NCBI RefSeq assembly: GCF_016587435.1
Contig: NZ_BNJJ01000006.1
Span: forward strand, 186,001 to 250,000
Direction: 5' to 3'
From: Dictyobacter formicarum
GTDB taxonomy: Bacteria > Chloroflexota > Ktedonobacteria > Ktedonobacterales > Ktedonobacteraceae
Length of the DNA: 64,000 nt
A program made the position numbers and the translations under genes. This document shows positions 34,199 to 43,374 of the stretch, piece by piece. A model generated the notes under the pieces. It was given only the letters and a program-made list of their open reading frames with translations. It did no database searches and had not been told where the DNA came from. Each line of letters begins with the position of its first letter. Position 1 is the stretch's first letter.

Positions 34199-37100
34199 TT
34201 AGTCCATGGGTTCGGCTTCGTACCAGTTTTTGCCCATCTTCATTTCTACGGTAATCGGCACATCCAGGGTGGCCACCCCCTCCATCATTGAGCGGATCAA
34301 TTTGCGGGCGCGCTCAAGCTCTTCAATCGGAACCTCAAAGACTAGCTCATCATGCACCTGGAGAATCATACGCGTCTTCATCTGCTTCTCTTTAAGAGCA
34401 TGGTGCAGGCGAATCATAGCAATCTTAATCAGGTCCGCATTGGTACCCTGGATAGGCATGTTGATCGCCTCACGTTCCAGAGCCTGGCGCTCTGTATGCG
34501 AGAGGGCTTGCATATCAGGGAAGAAACGCTTACGTCCATAGAGGGTATTAACGTAGCCCTGCGCCCTTGCCTGCTGCAATGTGCTATCCACATAGACTTT
34601 CACGTTGGGGAAGATCTCGTGGTAGTGCTTGATAAACTCGGCCGCTTCAGAGGTAGACATACCTGTCACATTAGCCAGGCCATAAGCGGACTGTCCATAT
34701 AACACGGCATAGACCACCGTCTTGGCCAGGCGGCGTTGATTTTTGGTCACATTTTCGACGGGTACAGAAAATAGGGTCGAGGCCGTAATGGTATGGATGT
34801 CTTCTTTATTGCTAAAAGCTTCAACCAGGCGCGGCTCGTGCGTAATATGGGCCAGGATACGCAGTTCAAACTGTGAGTAGTCGGCGGTCAATAACACATA
34901 GCTGGGATCAGCAATAAACGCCCGCCGGATCTGGCGACCAAGCTCGGTACGCACAGGAATATTTTGCAGATTCGGGTTACTGGATGAGAGGCGACCGCTG
35001 GAGGCAATCGTCTGGTTGAACGATGTATGGACGCGCCCACTATGAGGATCCATCAGGGTTAGCAAGCCATCAATATAGGTTGATTTGAGCTTGCTCAGCA
35101 GGCGATATTCAAGCAGATAATCCACGACTGCATGTTTGCCGCGCAAGCTTTCGATCACATCGGCATTGACCGAATAACCGGTCTTGGTCTTCTTACCGGT
35201 CGGCAACTGTAGCTCGACAAACAGGACATCCGCCAGTTGCCTGGTTGAGTTGATATTAAAGTGATGACCGACCTGTTCATAGATGGCTGTCTCCATCTCA
35301 GTCAGCTGATCCTCAAGTGTCTTGCCAAACTCGCGCAGGAATGGCTCATCGAGGGCCACACCATACAACTCCATCTGCATCAGCACATTGATCAGTGGCA
35401 GCTCGATACGCTGATACATATCCATCAGCCCGTGCTGCTGCAACTCTTCCTGGATAGGTTCGACCAGGCGCAGAGTCATATCAGCGTCGGCCCCCGCATA
35501 ATCGGCGGCCTTGCGAATGGGAACCTGAGACATACTGATCATTTTACTACCCGTACCAATCAACTCACTGATCGGGGTCATCACAATACCCAGGCGCTGG
35601 AAAGCCTGATCTTTGAGCCCCACGCCACGTCGTCCGGGCTCGGCCAGGTAGGCACCTAGCATACTATCGAAGGCCAGGCCCTTCACATCAATACCATAGC
35701 GTAGGAAGATGGCTAGATCATACTTGGCATTGTGCATATATTTCACCACATGCTCGTTTTCCAACACTGGCTTCAGCTTTTCCAGCACATATGCACGCGG
35801 CAGTTGCGTCTCGGGCTCCTGTCCATCCGGGGTTTTGGTATGGCCGACGGGCACATAGTAAGCCTCGCCCGGCGCCATCGAAAGAGAGATCCCCACCAGA
35901 TCTGCATGGCGCGGCTCATCAGAAGAGGTTTCCGTATCAATGGCAAAGCGTCCCGCATCAACCAGACTTTTAAGCAGGACCCGCAATCCCTCTTCATTAT
36001 TCACAATCAGCGTGTTTGTCCGTTTGGCACCCTCGCGATCAGCAAACAGCGAGCTCGTAGGGCTCGGCATGCCGGGAAGGCGGAGCTTATGGACCACCTC
36101 TTCGTGTGGTACCTCTACCTCAAATAAGCTCAACTGAGCGGGCTCTTCTCTGGCAGCGACCGCCACAGAACCCGTCTGACCTACAACAGCCTCACTGGCA
36201 TGAGTCTGCGCAGCTAATGGAACTAGCACATCCGCCTCAACCGCTGTTTCGTCGCCCGGTGGTAAAGGCGGCAGCAGTATGGGCACCACGCCCATGGGAG
36301 CAGCCAGCCTGGGATCTTCGCCAACCTGCTCTGCCTCCTCTGCGCCAGGCAACTCCTCAGAAACGGAGGTTTCCGCTAAAGCGGTGGCGGAGCCGCGAGA
36401 TTCTGAGACAGTTACCCCTAGCTGCTGAAAGAGCGAGAGCGCACGCTCAATCAAGCTACGGAACTCTAGCTGGCGGAAAAGCGTAATTACCTTTTCCCCG
36501 TCAACGTCGGTCATCCGGCACGCTTCTAGATCTAGCTGTACAGGTGCATCCAACACAATGGTTGCCAGAAACTTGCTCTGCCGGGCCTGCTCGGTGGCAG
36601 CACCAATTAATTTCTGCTCTTTAGGTTTTAAGCTATCCAGGTGCGCCAGAATCCCCTCCAAGTCACCATACTCACCAATCAAGCGACTGGCCGTCTTCTC
36701 GCCGATTCCAGGTACGCCAGGAATATTATCCGATTTATCGCCAACCAGCCCCTTAAAATCAGGCAGCTTCAGCGGCTCAAAGCCATAACGAACCTGTACT
36801 TCGTGTTCATTATATTCAGTGACATCTGTAATACCGCGCTTGGCAACCTTCACAACGACACGCTCATTGACCAGCTGGAGGGTATCCATATCACCGGTAT
36901 AAATAGTGGTATCCACACCCTGTTTATTGGCCTGCACCGACAGGGTACCCAGGATATCGTCCGCCTCAAAGCCATCTTTTTCGTATATCTTGATTCCGAA
37001 AGATTCCACCACTTCTCGAATGCGCGCAAACTGTGGTTTCATATTATCAGGTAGGGCCGGACGATGAGCTTTATAAGGAGTATATTCCAGGTGGCGGAAG

Positions 37101-37309
37101 GTAGGAGCCGCACGATCAAAGGTCACAGCAATATAATCGGGCCGCTCCTCCAGCAATGCCTTCATCAACATCGAAGTAAAGCCAAAGGTAGCATTGACCG
37201 GCTCCCCGGAGCTGGTCGAAAGATCCTCAGGCACCGCATGGAACGCGCGGTGAATAATAGCATGCCCATCTATTAAGACTAATTTTTTACGTTTCATCTC
37301 CGTGACCAT
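34199..37309 (-). CDS. polA: DNA polymerase I with 5' nuclease and proofreading domains
   Basis: Repair and Okazaki-fragment polymerase, 1036 residues, about 100 longer than E. coli Pol I. Order: 5'-3' nuclease (about 1-300; LVLIDGHAIIHRAFHA, DKSDNIPGVPGIGEKTA); an Ala/Pro/Glu-rich linker (about 310-430) holding the clamp-binding-type motif QLSLF (392-396); 3'-5' exonuclease with Asp458/Glu460 (AIDTETSS), NAKYD and YAGADAD; polymerase with motif A DYSQFELRILAH, motif B RRLAKTVVYAVLYG and motif C QVHDELVFEVP. Proofreading residues are kept. The O-helix residue equal to E. coli Phe762 is Tyr867. An ATG at 37297 is an alternative start. Terminator follows. Confidence 0.96.
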   Translation of the reverse strand: MVTEMKRKKLVLIDGHAIIHRAFHAVPEDLSTSSGEPVNATFGFTSMLMKALLEERPDYIAVTFDRAAPTFRHLEYTPYKAHRPALPDNMKPQFARIREVVESFGIKIYEKDGFEADDILGTLSVQANKQGVDTTIYTGDMDTLQLVNERVVVKVAKRGITDVTEYNEHEVQVRYGFEPLKLPDFKGLVGDKSDNIPGVPGIGEKTASRLIGEYGDLEGILAHLDSLKPKEQKLIGAATEQARQSKFLATIVLDAPVQLDLEACRMTDVDGEKVITLFRQLEFRSLIERALSLFQQLGVTVSESRGSATALAETSVSEELPGAEEAEQVGEDPRLAAPMGVVPILLPPLPPGDETAVEADVLVPLAAQTHASEAVVGQTGSVAVAAREEPAQLSLFEVEVPHEEVVHKLRLPGMPSPTSSLFADREGAKRTNTLIVNNEEGLRVLLKSLVDAGRFAIDTETSSDEPRHADLVGISLSMAPGEAYYVPVGHTKTPDGQEPETQLPRAYVLEKLKPVLENEHVVKYMHNAKYDLAIFLRYGIDVKGLAFDSMLGAYLAEPGRRGVGLKDQAFQRLGIVMTPISELIGTGSKMISMSQVPIRKAADYAGADADMTLRLVEPIQEELQQHGLMDMYQRIELPLINVLMQMELYGVALDEPFLREFGKTLEDQLTEMETAIYEQVGHHFNINSTRQLADVLFVELQLPTGKKTKTGYSVNADVIESLRGKHAVVDYLLEYRLLSKLKSTYIDGLLTLMDPHSGRVHTSFNQTIASSGRLSSSNPNLQNIPVRTELGRQIRRAFIADPSYVLLTADYSQFELRILAHITHEPRLVEAFSNKEDIHTITASTLFSVPVENVTKNQRRLAKTVVYAVLYGQSAYGLANVTGMSTSEAAEFIKHYHEIFPNVKVYVDSTLQQARAQGYVNTLYGRKRFFPDMQALSHTERQALEREAINMPIQGTNADLIKIAMIRLHHALKEKQMKTRMILQVHDELVFEVPIEELERARKLIRSMMEGVATLDVPITVEMKMGKNWYEAEPMD

Positions 37310-37672
37310 TCTTTCTCAATCCATCTATTCTCTATCATCTAATTCCAATTTGCATTGTCAAACGCGGTAATGAGATGGCATGCTCCAACTAACCGGCTAC
37401 GCAATTGCGTCGATGTTGCCCGGTCTTTCCTGGTATATGCCAGGGAAGAAATAAGGAACCATGTATCCTCAATTGTACACTTTTTATCTATAGAAGCTGT
37501 ACCGTTTTCGCCAGGTGGCATTTGCCCTTGCTGTATTTTAATATGTTTAAGCCGAGATGTATAGTATAGTTAACTGGCAGGCGGTGTTGTAGATGGCTCA
37601 TATCTTAATAGATGAGCAAAGGCGCACAAACGAAAATTTGGGCCAACTCCAGATAGATGCACTTCCTGTGAC
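37310..37672. other. Divergent intergenic region upstream of polA
   Basis: 363 bp between polA and the HTH gene. A 60-codon minus-strand ORF and its plus-strand shadow have no ribosome site. A small inverted repeat GCTCAT/ATGAGC lies near 37594-37615. Promoters are expected here but I cannot place them firmly. Confidence 0.35.
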
Positions 37673-37708
37673 ATGAGCAGTCTTTATGATGTCATAAAGA
37701 CTGCTCAT
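37673..37708. promoter_or_regulatory. Perfect 36-bp palindrome in front of the HTH gene
   Basis: 17-bp arms (37673-37689 and 37692-37708) around TG, reading ATGAGCAGTCTTTATGA and its complement. It stands 25 bp before the chosen start of a helix-turn-helix gene and has no T-run, so an operator for that protein is as likely as a terminator. Confidence 0.6.
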
Positions 37709-37732
37709 AGATATAAAAACAAAGGGGATTAT

Positions 37733-37993
37733 ATGCCGCAGAGTAATATTGTTATGGACAAGCACAGATCCGGTGTAGGAGAGAAGAAGATGGCAGAGGA
37801 GAAAAAAGAGGAGTTGTTAACCGTGCGAGAGGTGGCTCGTCGCTTACGGGTCGACGATACCACGGTACGTCGCTGGATCAAAAGTGGAGCGCTTGAAGCG
37901 ATTACACTTCCACATCGAGGAAAGCGCCAGGCATACCGGGTTAAACGCTCAACACTAGACGTGCTTCTCGATGGAGCTTTACCGAGTGCCTGA
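37733..37993 (+). CDS. Excisionase-family helix-turn-helix protein
   Basis: 86 residues from ATG 37733 (AAAGGGGATTAT before it). ATG 37790 behind AGGAGAGAAGAAG is an equally good start and would give 67 residues. The conserved part LLTVREVARRLRVDDTTVRRWIKSGALEAI is here cited in pieces: LLTVREVARRLRVD, TTVRRWIKSGAL and a wing GKRQAYRVKRSTLDVLL. This is the HTH_17/MerR-like fold used by excisionases and small regulators. No integrase or phage genes are near, so a chromosomal regulator is more likely. It is divergent from polA. Confidence 0.8.
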   Translation: MPQSNIVMDKHRSGVGEKKMAEEKKEELLTVREVARRLRVDDTTVRRWIKSGALEAITLPHRGKRQAYRVKRSTLDVLLDGALPSA

Positions 37994-38055
37994 TGCTTTC
38001 ATCTTCTCATCTACCCTGTGCTAAAAGCTAATCGCACCATATGCCAACTCGTTTC

Positions 38056-38119
38056 AACCCGTAGCTATCCGTGCTTACTCATTACGGCCAGTCTTACAAT
38101 CAGTGGCTACGGGTTTTTT
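38056..38119 (+). terminator. Terminator with long loop after the HTH gene
   Basis: AACCCGTAGC (38056-38065) pairs with GCTACGGGTT (38106-38115), followed by TTTTTT. The 40-nt loop contains a further CCGTG...TACGG stem, so the structure may be a small RNA end. The rest of 37994-38397 shows only a GA-rich tract near 38212-38235. Confidence 0.7.
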
Positions 38120-38397
38120 ATACATATTCGATTAAAACGGTATACCTCTATATGCTAATCAGCAATGGCAGATGCGCAAACGCCAATAGGGCAAGCACAT
38201 ACACTTAAAGGAGAGAGGTAGAGAGAGAGACTCCTCTCGTCACTGTGCGCTGCGCGTCCGCGCTTCAGCAGTTTGTATCATGCCTGCAAACTTCAAAGGA
38301 AGTGTAGACAAAGAAACAGCCAGTCGCACATCAGCCTCTCAAGCGCATCGCATCCCATAGACAAAAAACAATAGAAAAATACATGGAGAGGCCCAGT

Positions 38398-39405
38398 ATG
38401 AAAATAGCTATCACCGGTGGAGCGGGCTTCGTAGGAAGCCATCTAGCAAAAGCATATTTGGACGCAGGGCACGACGTTTTTGTCATTGACAGTCTTGCGA
38501 CAGGTTCACGACACGCAATTGATCCACGCGCACGTTTCTATCAGGAGGATGTCCGTGATAGAAAATTGCAGCACCTATTGCAATGTGAGCGCCCAGATAT
38601 TGTTAGCCACCACGCAACTCAGCAGCACGAACCAGGAACGGCTGATCATACCCTGACGGACGCAGACGTCCACGTGAGAGGATTAATCAATGTTCTGGAT
38701 AGCTGTGTCAGTGCCTCGGTCAAACGCATCGTCTTTGCCTCTGGCGGCAACAGCATGTATGGGCCAGTCGACGCCAGCCAATTGCCGATTAATGAAGAAA
38801 GCGCACTCTACCCCCGAAGTGTGCAGGATATCAGTAAAGTAGCGGGCGAATGGTATGTCCGCTATTATACCCAGCAATATGGGCTCACCCATACCATCTT
38901 TCGCTATGCCGACATTTATGGGGAGAGTGACAGCATCTATGCGCACCATCCACTGAGCTACTTTATTCGTATGCTTATGGAGCAAAAACGTGCCATTATC
39001 TATGGTACTGGAAATGAATTACAAGATCACATCTTTATTGATGATATCATCCAGGCTAATTTGCTCATGCTAAAAAATCCTATGCGTGCAGAAAACACAA
39101 CCATGCATATCAGCTCAGGACATGGGTATTCGCTCAACCAGCTCTATCATATGGCAGCAATGGTTGAGGAAAGTGATATCGAACCCATCTACCTTGGCAG
39201 TCCATACTTGAAAAGCCCTTCTATTATACTGGACAATACACGCGCCCGGCATATCCTGGGCTGGCAACCGCATACCAGCTTATCAGAAGGGGTACGCCTG
39301 GCAGTTGCCCATATGCTACCGCAAAAAGAGGTACAGCCCCAACTCGCCAGGGTGCACACATCCCCGATCATGCTGGCAGCCGAAGTCACACTTACAAGAG
39401 CGTAA
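38398..39405 (+). CDS. NAD-dependent epimerase/dehydratase (extended SDR) lacking the catalytic Tyr
   Basis: 335 residues from ATG 38398, chosen because ATGGAGAGGCCCAGT supplies the ribosome site; the ATG at 38383 lies inside that site. The nucleotide-binding motif GGAGFVGSHLA (7-17) and the UDP-sugar epimerase pattern (DSLATGSRHAID, VSHHATQQHEPGTAD, RYADIYGES, GTGNELQDHIFIDDI) mark it as GalE-like. In place of the usual Tyr-x-x-x-Lys it has Gln143-Asp-Ile-Ser-Lys147 (SVQDISKVAGEW). It may be non-catalytic or use another proton donor. A neighbouring nucleotidyltransferase fusion supports a sugar-nucleotide role. Confidence 0.85.
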   Translation: MKIAITGGAGFVGSHLAKAYLDAGHDVFVIDSLATGSRHAIDPRARFYQEDVRDRKLQHLLQCERPDIVSHHATQQHEPGTADHTLTDADVHVRGLINVLDSCVSASVKRIVFASGGNSMYGPVDASQLPINEESALYPRSVQDISKVAGEWYVRYYTQQYGLTHTIFRYADIYGESDSIYAHHPLSYFIRMLMEQKRAIIYGTGNELQDHIFIDDIIQANLLMLKNPMRAENTTMHISSGHGYSLNQLYHMAAMVEESDIEPIYLGSPYLKSPSIILDNTRARHILGWQPHTSLSEGVRLAVAHMLPQKEVQPQLARVHTSPIMLAAEVTLTRA

Positions 39406-39407
39406 AC

Positions 39408-39447
39408 AAAAAGAGGCTGGCTGAGAATCCTCAACCAGTCTCTTTTT
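39408..39447. terminator. Bidirectional terminator between convergent genes
   Basis: AAAAAGAGGCTGG (39408-39420) pairs with CCAGTCTCTTTTT (39435-39447), one G-U pair, with A and T runs on both sides. Confidence 0.85.
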
Positions 39448-39471
39448 TATGCACGATCTGTGCATGCAGAA

Positions 39472-41973
39472 TCATTGTTGCAGTCCACTGACAACACGAG
39501 CATATTTTTCTGCCAGAGCCTGCGCCTGCTCATTGGATACAGATTCAGCAAACACATGGAAGAACGGGCTATCTGCATCTGGCAGGACCAGCACCCACTC
39601 TTTACCCAGGTCGATCTTGATACCATCGATCGGCTTGGCACGTCGTTCCCGATACTGCTCACTGAGAATGCGCATTACTTTGCCTTTGTGCTCCCAGGGA
39701 CAAGTGACACGAGCGCTGCTCATGTAATAAGCAGGCAGGTCGTCCACCACCTCGGAAAGGCGCATATTAAAGGAGGCCAGCAATTCCAGCAGCTTAGCGA
39801 TCGCCAGCATACCATCAAAGGCCGGATGGAGTTCAGGGAAAGCAAACCGTCCACTACCATCGCCCACCAGCACGACCCCTTCGCGGCCAGCAGCCGTCAT
39901 CAGGGCGTGGGGCAGAACCTTAGTATGCTGGATATTGCCCTCATAGCGCTCGGCAATATGCAGCAACGCGCTGGGCGCGGTAACCGGAGCAGCCACAGTA
40001 CCATTGCGATGACGACGCAGGAACAAACTGGTCATTACAGACAAGATCTTCATACCATCCAGAATACGACCTCGATCATCCACCACCGAGATCCGCTCGC
40101 CACTGGGATCGATACGAATACCCATATCCGTATTCAGGGCCGAGCTAATGGTAGCCAGGCGCTGCATATCTTTGTTCAACTCATCGGGCGTACGTGAGGG
40201 ATTCCCCTCTTCCACCCCAGAATTAAGCACAATAACCTCGCAGCCCAGGTTATCGAGAATGCTTGACAGCATATCAACGGTGCTACCATGAGCATAGTCA
40301 ACCACCAGTTGGAACTTACGTTTGCGCACCACCTCGTGGTCTACGACCTTGTTAAAGCCCTCCAGATAGTGTCCAACCACATCAGTATTGCTTAAAACCT
40401 CGATCGCACCAATCTCATCAAGGTAGACACGGCGGAAATCTTCACGGAAGTACAAATTTTCAATCTTACGCTCGGTTGTTTTATTGATATCAAGGCCATT
40501 TTGATCAAAAATTTTAATTTCCACCACACGCTGGTCAACCGGAGACATGCTGACATGAACGCCACCAACCGCCTCGGTCGTGCGAATAAAGTAGCGCGCC
40601 ACCGGCACTGGTACCTGATTAATATCATGTACATTGATACCCGCTGATGGCAAGCCGGCATTGATGCCACGCTTGATCATACGTGAAGTACGATGGGTAT
40701 CACGATTTAAGCAAACCACCGAGCCTTTAGGAAGGATGCCTCCATAGGCCGCGCCCAGCTTGGTCGCGAACTCAGGGGTCAGATCCACATTCACCAACCC
40801 GGTCACACCATAGCGGCTAAAAAGACCCCGACGACCTTGTGATCCCCAGATAATACTGGTATTGACCACCGCGCCAGCTTCAATCTCTTTATCGGGCCAA
40901 ATCTTTACATTTGGCTGAATGATCGCGCCATCTTGTATAATTGAGTTATCGCCGATCACCGACCCCTCAAACATCACAGCTTTACTCTTGATATTCGAGG
41001 ACGAACCAACGATAGCGCCACGCAGCTCCGCGCGATCTCCGATATATGAATTATTCCAAACGATACTGCGATCCACCTGAGCTCGTTCGTCGACGATCGA
41101 ATAGCTGCCAATCATGCTCGGGCCATGGATAATAGCGCCTGCGCGCACCTTACAATCGCGACCCAGGTAGACCGGACCATAAAGCTGGGCATCCTCATGA
41201 ATTTCCGCGCCCTCTTCACACCAGATATTGTTACCAATATGTTTGGCAGGAATATCTAGATTGACGTTATGCTGCAGCATATCGGCATTGGCGCGCATAT
41301 ACTCACTCAAGTTACCCACATCACACCAGTAGCCCTCCGGGGCCACATAGCCATAGATCGGATCACCCTGCTTCAACATCATCGGGAAAAGTTCCTGGCT
41401 GAAGTCAAACTGCTTCTCGCGCTCAAAATAGGAGAACACCTTGGGGTCGAGCACGTAAATGCCAGTATTAATAGTATCACTAAACACTTCTCCCCAGCTC
41501 GGCTTCTCCAGGAATTGCGTGATATGACCATCCTCGTTGGTAATAATAACGCCGTATTCCAAAGGATTGTGAACATGGGCCAGCAGAAGGGTAGCGAGTG
41601 ATTTCTTCTCGTTATGGTATTTAATCAGTTCAGTCAAATCATAATCAGTAAGGGCATCCCCACTAATTACGAGGAAAGGCTCAGTCAATTGATCTTCAGC
41701 ATTCTTCACACTACCGGCTGTACCCAGAGGCACATCTTCCCGGGAGTAGGTAATGCGCATTCCTAGTTGTGACCCATTGCCAAAGTAGTCTTCAATGTTG
41801 CTTGCCAGATACTGAACCGTGACGACGACCTCGGTGATGCCATGGCGCTTCAACAGGTTCAGTATGTGTTCCATCACAGGTTTACCTACGATCGGAACCA
41901 TTGGCTTTGGCCGTCGAATCGTCAATGGTCGTAGCCTCGACCCTTCCCCTCCGGCCATTACAACCGCTTTCAT
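39472..41973 (-). CDS. Sugar-1-phosphate nucleotidyltransferase fused to a phosphoglucomutase/phosphomannomutase-like domain
   Basis: 833 residues. 1-235: nucleotidyltransferase with [20 protein letters not shown] and [13 protein letters not shown], as in mannose-1-phosphate guanylyltransferases. About 245-370: left-handed beta-helix hexapeptide repeats ([37 protein letters not shown]). About 375-833: alpha-D-phosphohexomutase fold. In the mutase part the phosphoserine loop T-[AS]-S-H-N-P is not present; the matching place reads [12 protein letters not shown], so mutase activity is doubtful. Such fusions occur in cyanobacteria, Actinobacteria and Chloroflexota. Ribosome site GGGAGG precedes ATG. 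Probably makes GDP- or UDP-sugars for surface polymers. Confidence 0.9.
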   Translation of the reverse strand: MKAVVMAGGEGSRLRPLTIRRPKPMVPIVGKPVMEHILNLLKRHGITEVVVTVQYLASNIEDYFGNGSQLGMRITYSREDVPLGTAGSVKNAEDQLTEPFLVISGDALTDYDLTELIKYHNEKKSLATLLLAHVHNPLEYGVIITNEDGHITQFLEKPSWGEVFSDTINTGIYVLDPKVFSYFEREKQFDFSQELFPMMLKQGDPIYGYVAPEGYWCDVGNLSEYMRANADMLQHNVNLDIPAKHIGNNIWCEEGAEIHEDAQLYGPVYLGRDCKVRAGAIIHGPSMIGSYSIVDERAQVDRSIVWNNSYIGDRAELRGAIVGSSSNIKSKAVMFEGSVIGDNSIIQDGAIIQPNVKIWPDKEIEAGAVVNTSIIWGSQGRRGLFSRYGVTGLVNVDLTPEFATKLGAAYGGILPKGSVVCLNRDTHRTSRMIKRGINAGLPSAGINVHDINQVPVPVARYFIRTTEAVGGVHVSMSPVDQRVVEIKIFDQNGLDINKTTERKIENLYFREDFRRVYLDEIGAIEVLSNTDVVGHYLEGFNKVVDHEVVRKRKFQLVVDYAHGSTVDMLSSILDNLGCEVIVLNSGVEEGNPSRTPDELNKDMQRLATISSALNTDMGIRIDPSGERISVVDDRGRILDGMKILSVMTSLFLRRHRNGTVAAPVTAPSALLHIAERYEGNIQHTKVLPHALMTAAGREGVVLVGDGSGRFAFPELHPAFDGMLAIAKLLELLASFNMRLSEVVDDLPAYYMSSARVTCPWEHKGKVMRILSEQYRERRAKPIDGIKIDLGKEWVLVLPDADSPFFHVFAESVSNEQAQALAEKYARVVSGLQQ

Positions 41974-42139
41974 AGAGGCCTCCCTTGTATCAGGGTAACT
42001 TGCCTAGTCACCCGGCTGTTATAGGAAGTATAAGGACGGCGTAGCAATGCCACGCCGTCCCATCTGCTCCGCTAGTTTCATTGTACAACATCCGCGAAGA
42101 GCGTCGCAAGATCACTTTTCACGCTATTATCAGACCCTA

Positions 42140-42319
42140 CTACCACTCACTAAACCGCCCATGTTCTACAAGCCAACGTACAAAACGATGGTGGTTTGTC
42201 TCTTCAGTTGCCTTGCGTTCTTCATACTCCTGCTGAAGTTGAATGAGTCGTTGCGCTTCCTCTACAGTAAAACCCTCATCCAGGAGGGCATCGATGAGCA
42301 GATCGGTATATTGCTGCAT
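42140..42319 (-). CDS. 59-residue small protein
   Basis: Minus-strand ORF with AAGGAGGACTTTTT before ATG (near-perfect ribosome site). It is charged and helical, with DLLIDALLDEGFTVEEAQRL and a Glu/Arg-rich middle, ending HGRFSEW. No membrane helix, no Cys. Family not recognised; the start looks like a small UBA- or three-helix-type domain, which is a guess. It stands alone between the nucleotidyltransferase gene and a long non-coding stretch. Confidence 0.6.
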   Translation of the reverse strand: MQQYTDLLIDALLDEGFTVEEAQRLIQLQQEYEERKATEETNHHRFVRWLVEHGRFSEW

Positions 42320-43097
42320 AAAAAGTCCTCCTTCCTTCGCTTCTACTACTTTACCAACCAGCTATGCAAAGCACCGAACGTTTTATCCGACCAACGGTGT
42401 CTACCAATAGTACAGTCTCTAACGTTGAGCACGAATTACCAGGATGAACGCTCATCCAGGTTCGATGATCGATCAGTCAGACAAAAAGCGTGAAGTGCTA
42501 GTGCAAAAATTGGTCGGAACACAGACAGCTATCTTTTTTCGGAATGAGTTCAGATGAACTACCACAATTGGAATAAAGTGAAAACGGATAGCGCTGTTTA
42601 TGCAGTTGCAAGTTCAAGTACTCATAGTCATCACGATTGTCACCGCTAACTAGATCCAAAATGCTCACTAGTAAGCAGACGCATTAATCGGCATAAATGG
42701 ACCAAAACCACGAGGAAAAAATGCCGATTGCGCTACTCTGAAAACAGTTCAACAGTGATACAATGACGGCATGGAGTGCAAACGTAACAGAACACAATCT
42801 TCTTACAACACTAGCCTCTTATCTGTTACTTACACTAGTATAGCACAAGGTCGTTTTACTGTGCTACTGTCCTGGGACACTAGGAAAAACGGTACCATTG
42901 TGTCTCATTCGAGCTATATGGCGCGCCTGGAATAGTCATCACCTGACGGGAAAAATCTTCAATAATAAAGCAAACGAGCAAAAAAACGAGGCTTTTTCAC
43001 ACGATCTTCACATAATATGGTAGAGCATGAAGGCTCATGACAAGCCAGTTGTGCGTATCAACCTCCGCAATGCTCCGAATGAGTTTTAAGATAAAGC
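42320..43097. other. Non-coding stretch, about 780 bp
   Basis: No gene with a ribosome site is visible. Two inverted repeats were noted: AATCGGCAT (42686-42694) with ATGCCGATT (42721-42729), and TAGTATAGCAC with GTGCTACT near 42834-42868. The plus-strand ORF 42047-42493 overlaps the small minus-strand gene and is not credible. Confidence 0.4.
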
Positions 43098-43127
43098 TTG
43101 ACAACAGTTAAATCCCGATGGTACAAT
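43098..43127 (+). promoter_or_regulatory. Strong sigma-A-type promoter of a structured RNA
   Basis: Perfect TTGACA (43098-43103), 18-nt spacer, TACAAT (43122-43127). Transcription would start near 43134, only about 20 nt before a micro-ORF. Confidence 0.7.
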
Positions 43128-43154
43128 ATCGTCATCGAAAGGAGGTGGTGTGTA

Positions 43155-43229
43155 ATGATTGATTGTATTAGCTGCACAGGCAGCAGTGTTAAATCTCACA
43201 CCTTCCAGACGAGAGGAATGGGCTGCTAG
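43155..43229 (+). CDS. 24-residue Cys-rich micro-ORF inside the structured RNA
   Basis: AAAGGAGGTGGTGTGTA precedes ATG, an almost perfect anti-16S match. The peptide MIDCISCTGSSVKSHTFQTR continues GMGC; it has three Cys. It overlaps the 5' arm of the long helix. It may be a leader peptide, a small product, or a chance ORF in a functional RNA. Confidence 0.45.
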   Translation: MIDCISCTGSSVKSHTFQTRGMGC

Positions 43230-43326
43230 CGAGCTCGCCGTCTCGCACACCCGGCTTCAAAGCCTGGTGAGGGTCAAAAGAACACATACTGGCAGGTAGT
43301 GTATTCAACCTGTCTGTGCAGCACCC

Positions 43327-43374
43327 CCCAGAGCATTGGCGAAAAGATTGATTTGCCCCTGCTCTGGGATTTTT
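43327..43374 (+). terminator. Terminator of the structured RNA
   Basis: CCCAGAGCA (43327-43335) pairs with TGCTCTGGG (43360-43368), followed by ATTTTTG. A second small hairpin GCTCTAT/ATAGAGC lies at 43489-43507 in the remaining spacer before birA. Confidence 0.8.

Noticed and set aside
37733..37993. Prophage or integrated element, suggested by the excisionase-like gene
   Set aside because: No integrase, phage structural gene or attachment-site duplication is visible nearby.
42047..42493. 148-codon plus-strand ORF
   Set aside because: It is antisense to the 59-residue small gene that has a far better ribosome site, and its own composition looks random.
43240..43290. Possible tRNA-Sec, suggested by CTTCAAA like a UCA anticodon loop
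   Set aside because: The bases flanking a 7-nt loop do not pair, and no acceptor, D or T arm fits around it; the stretch folds as part of a different structure.
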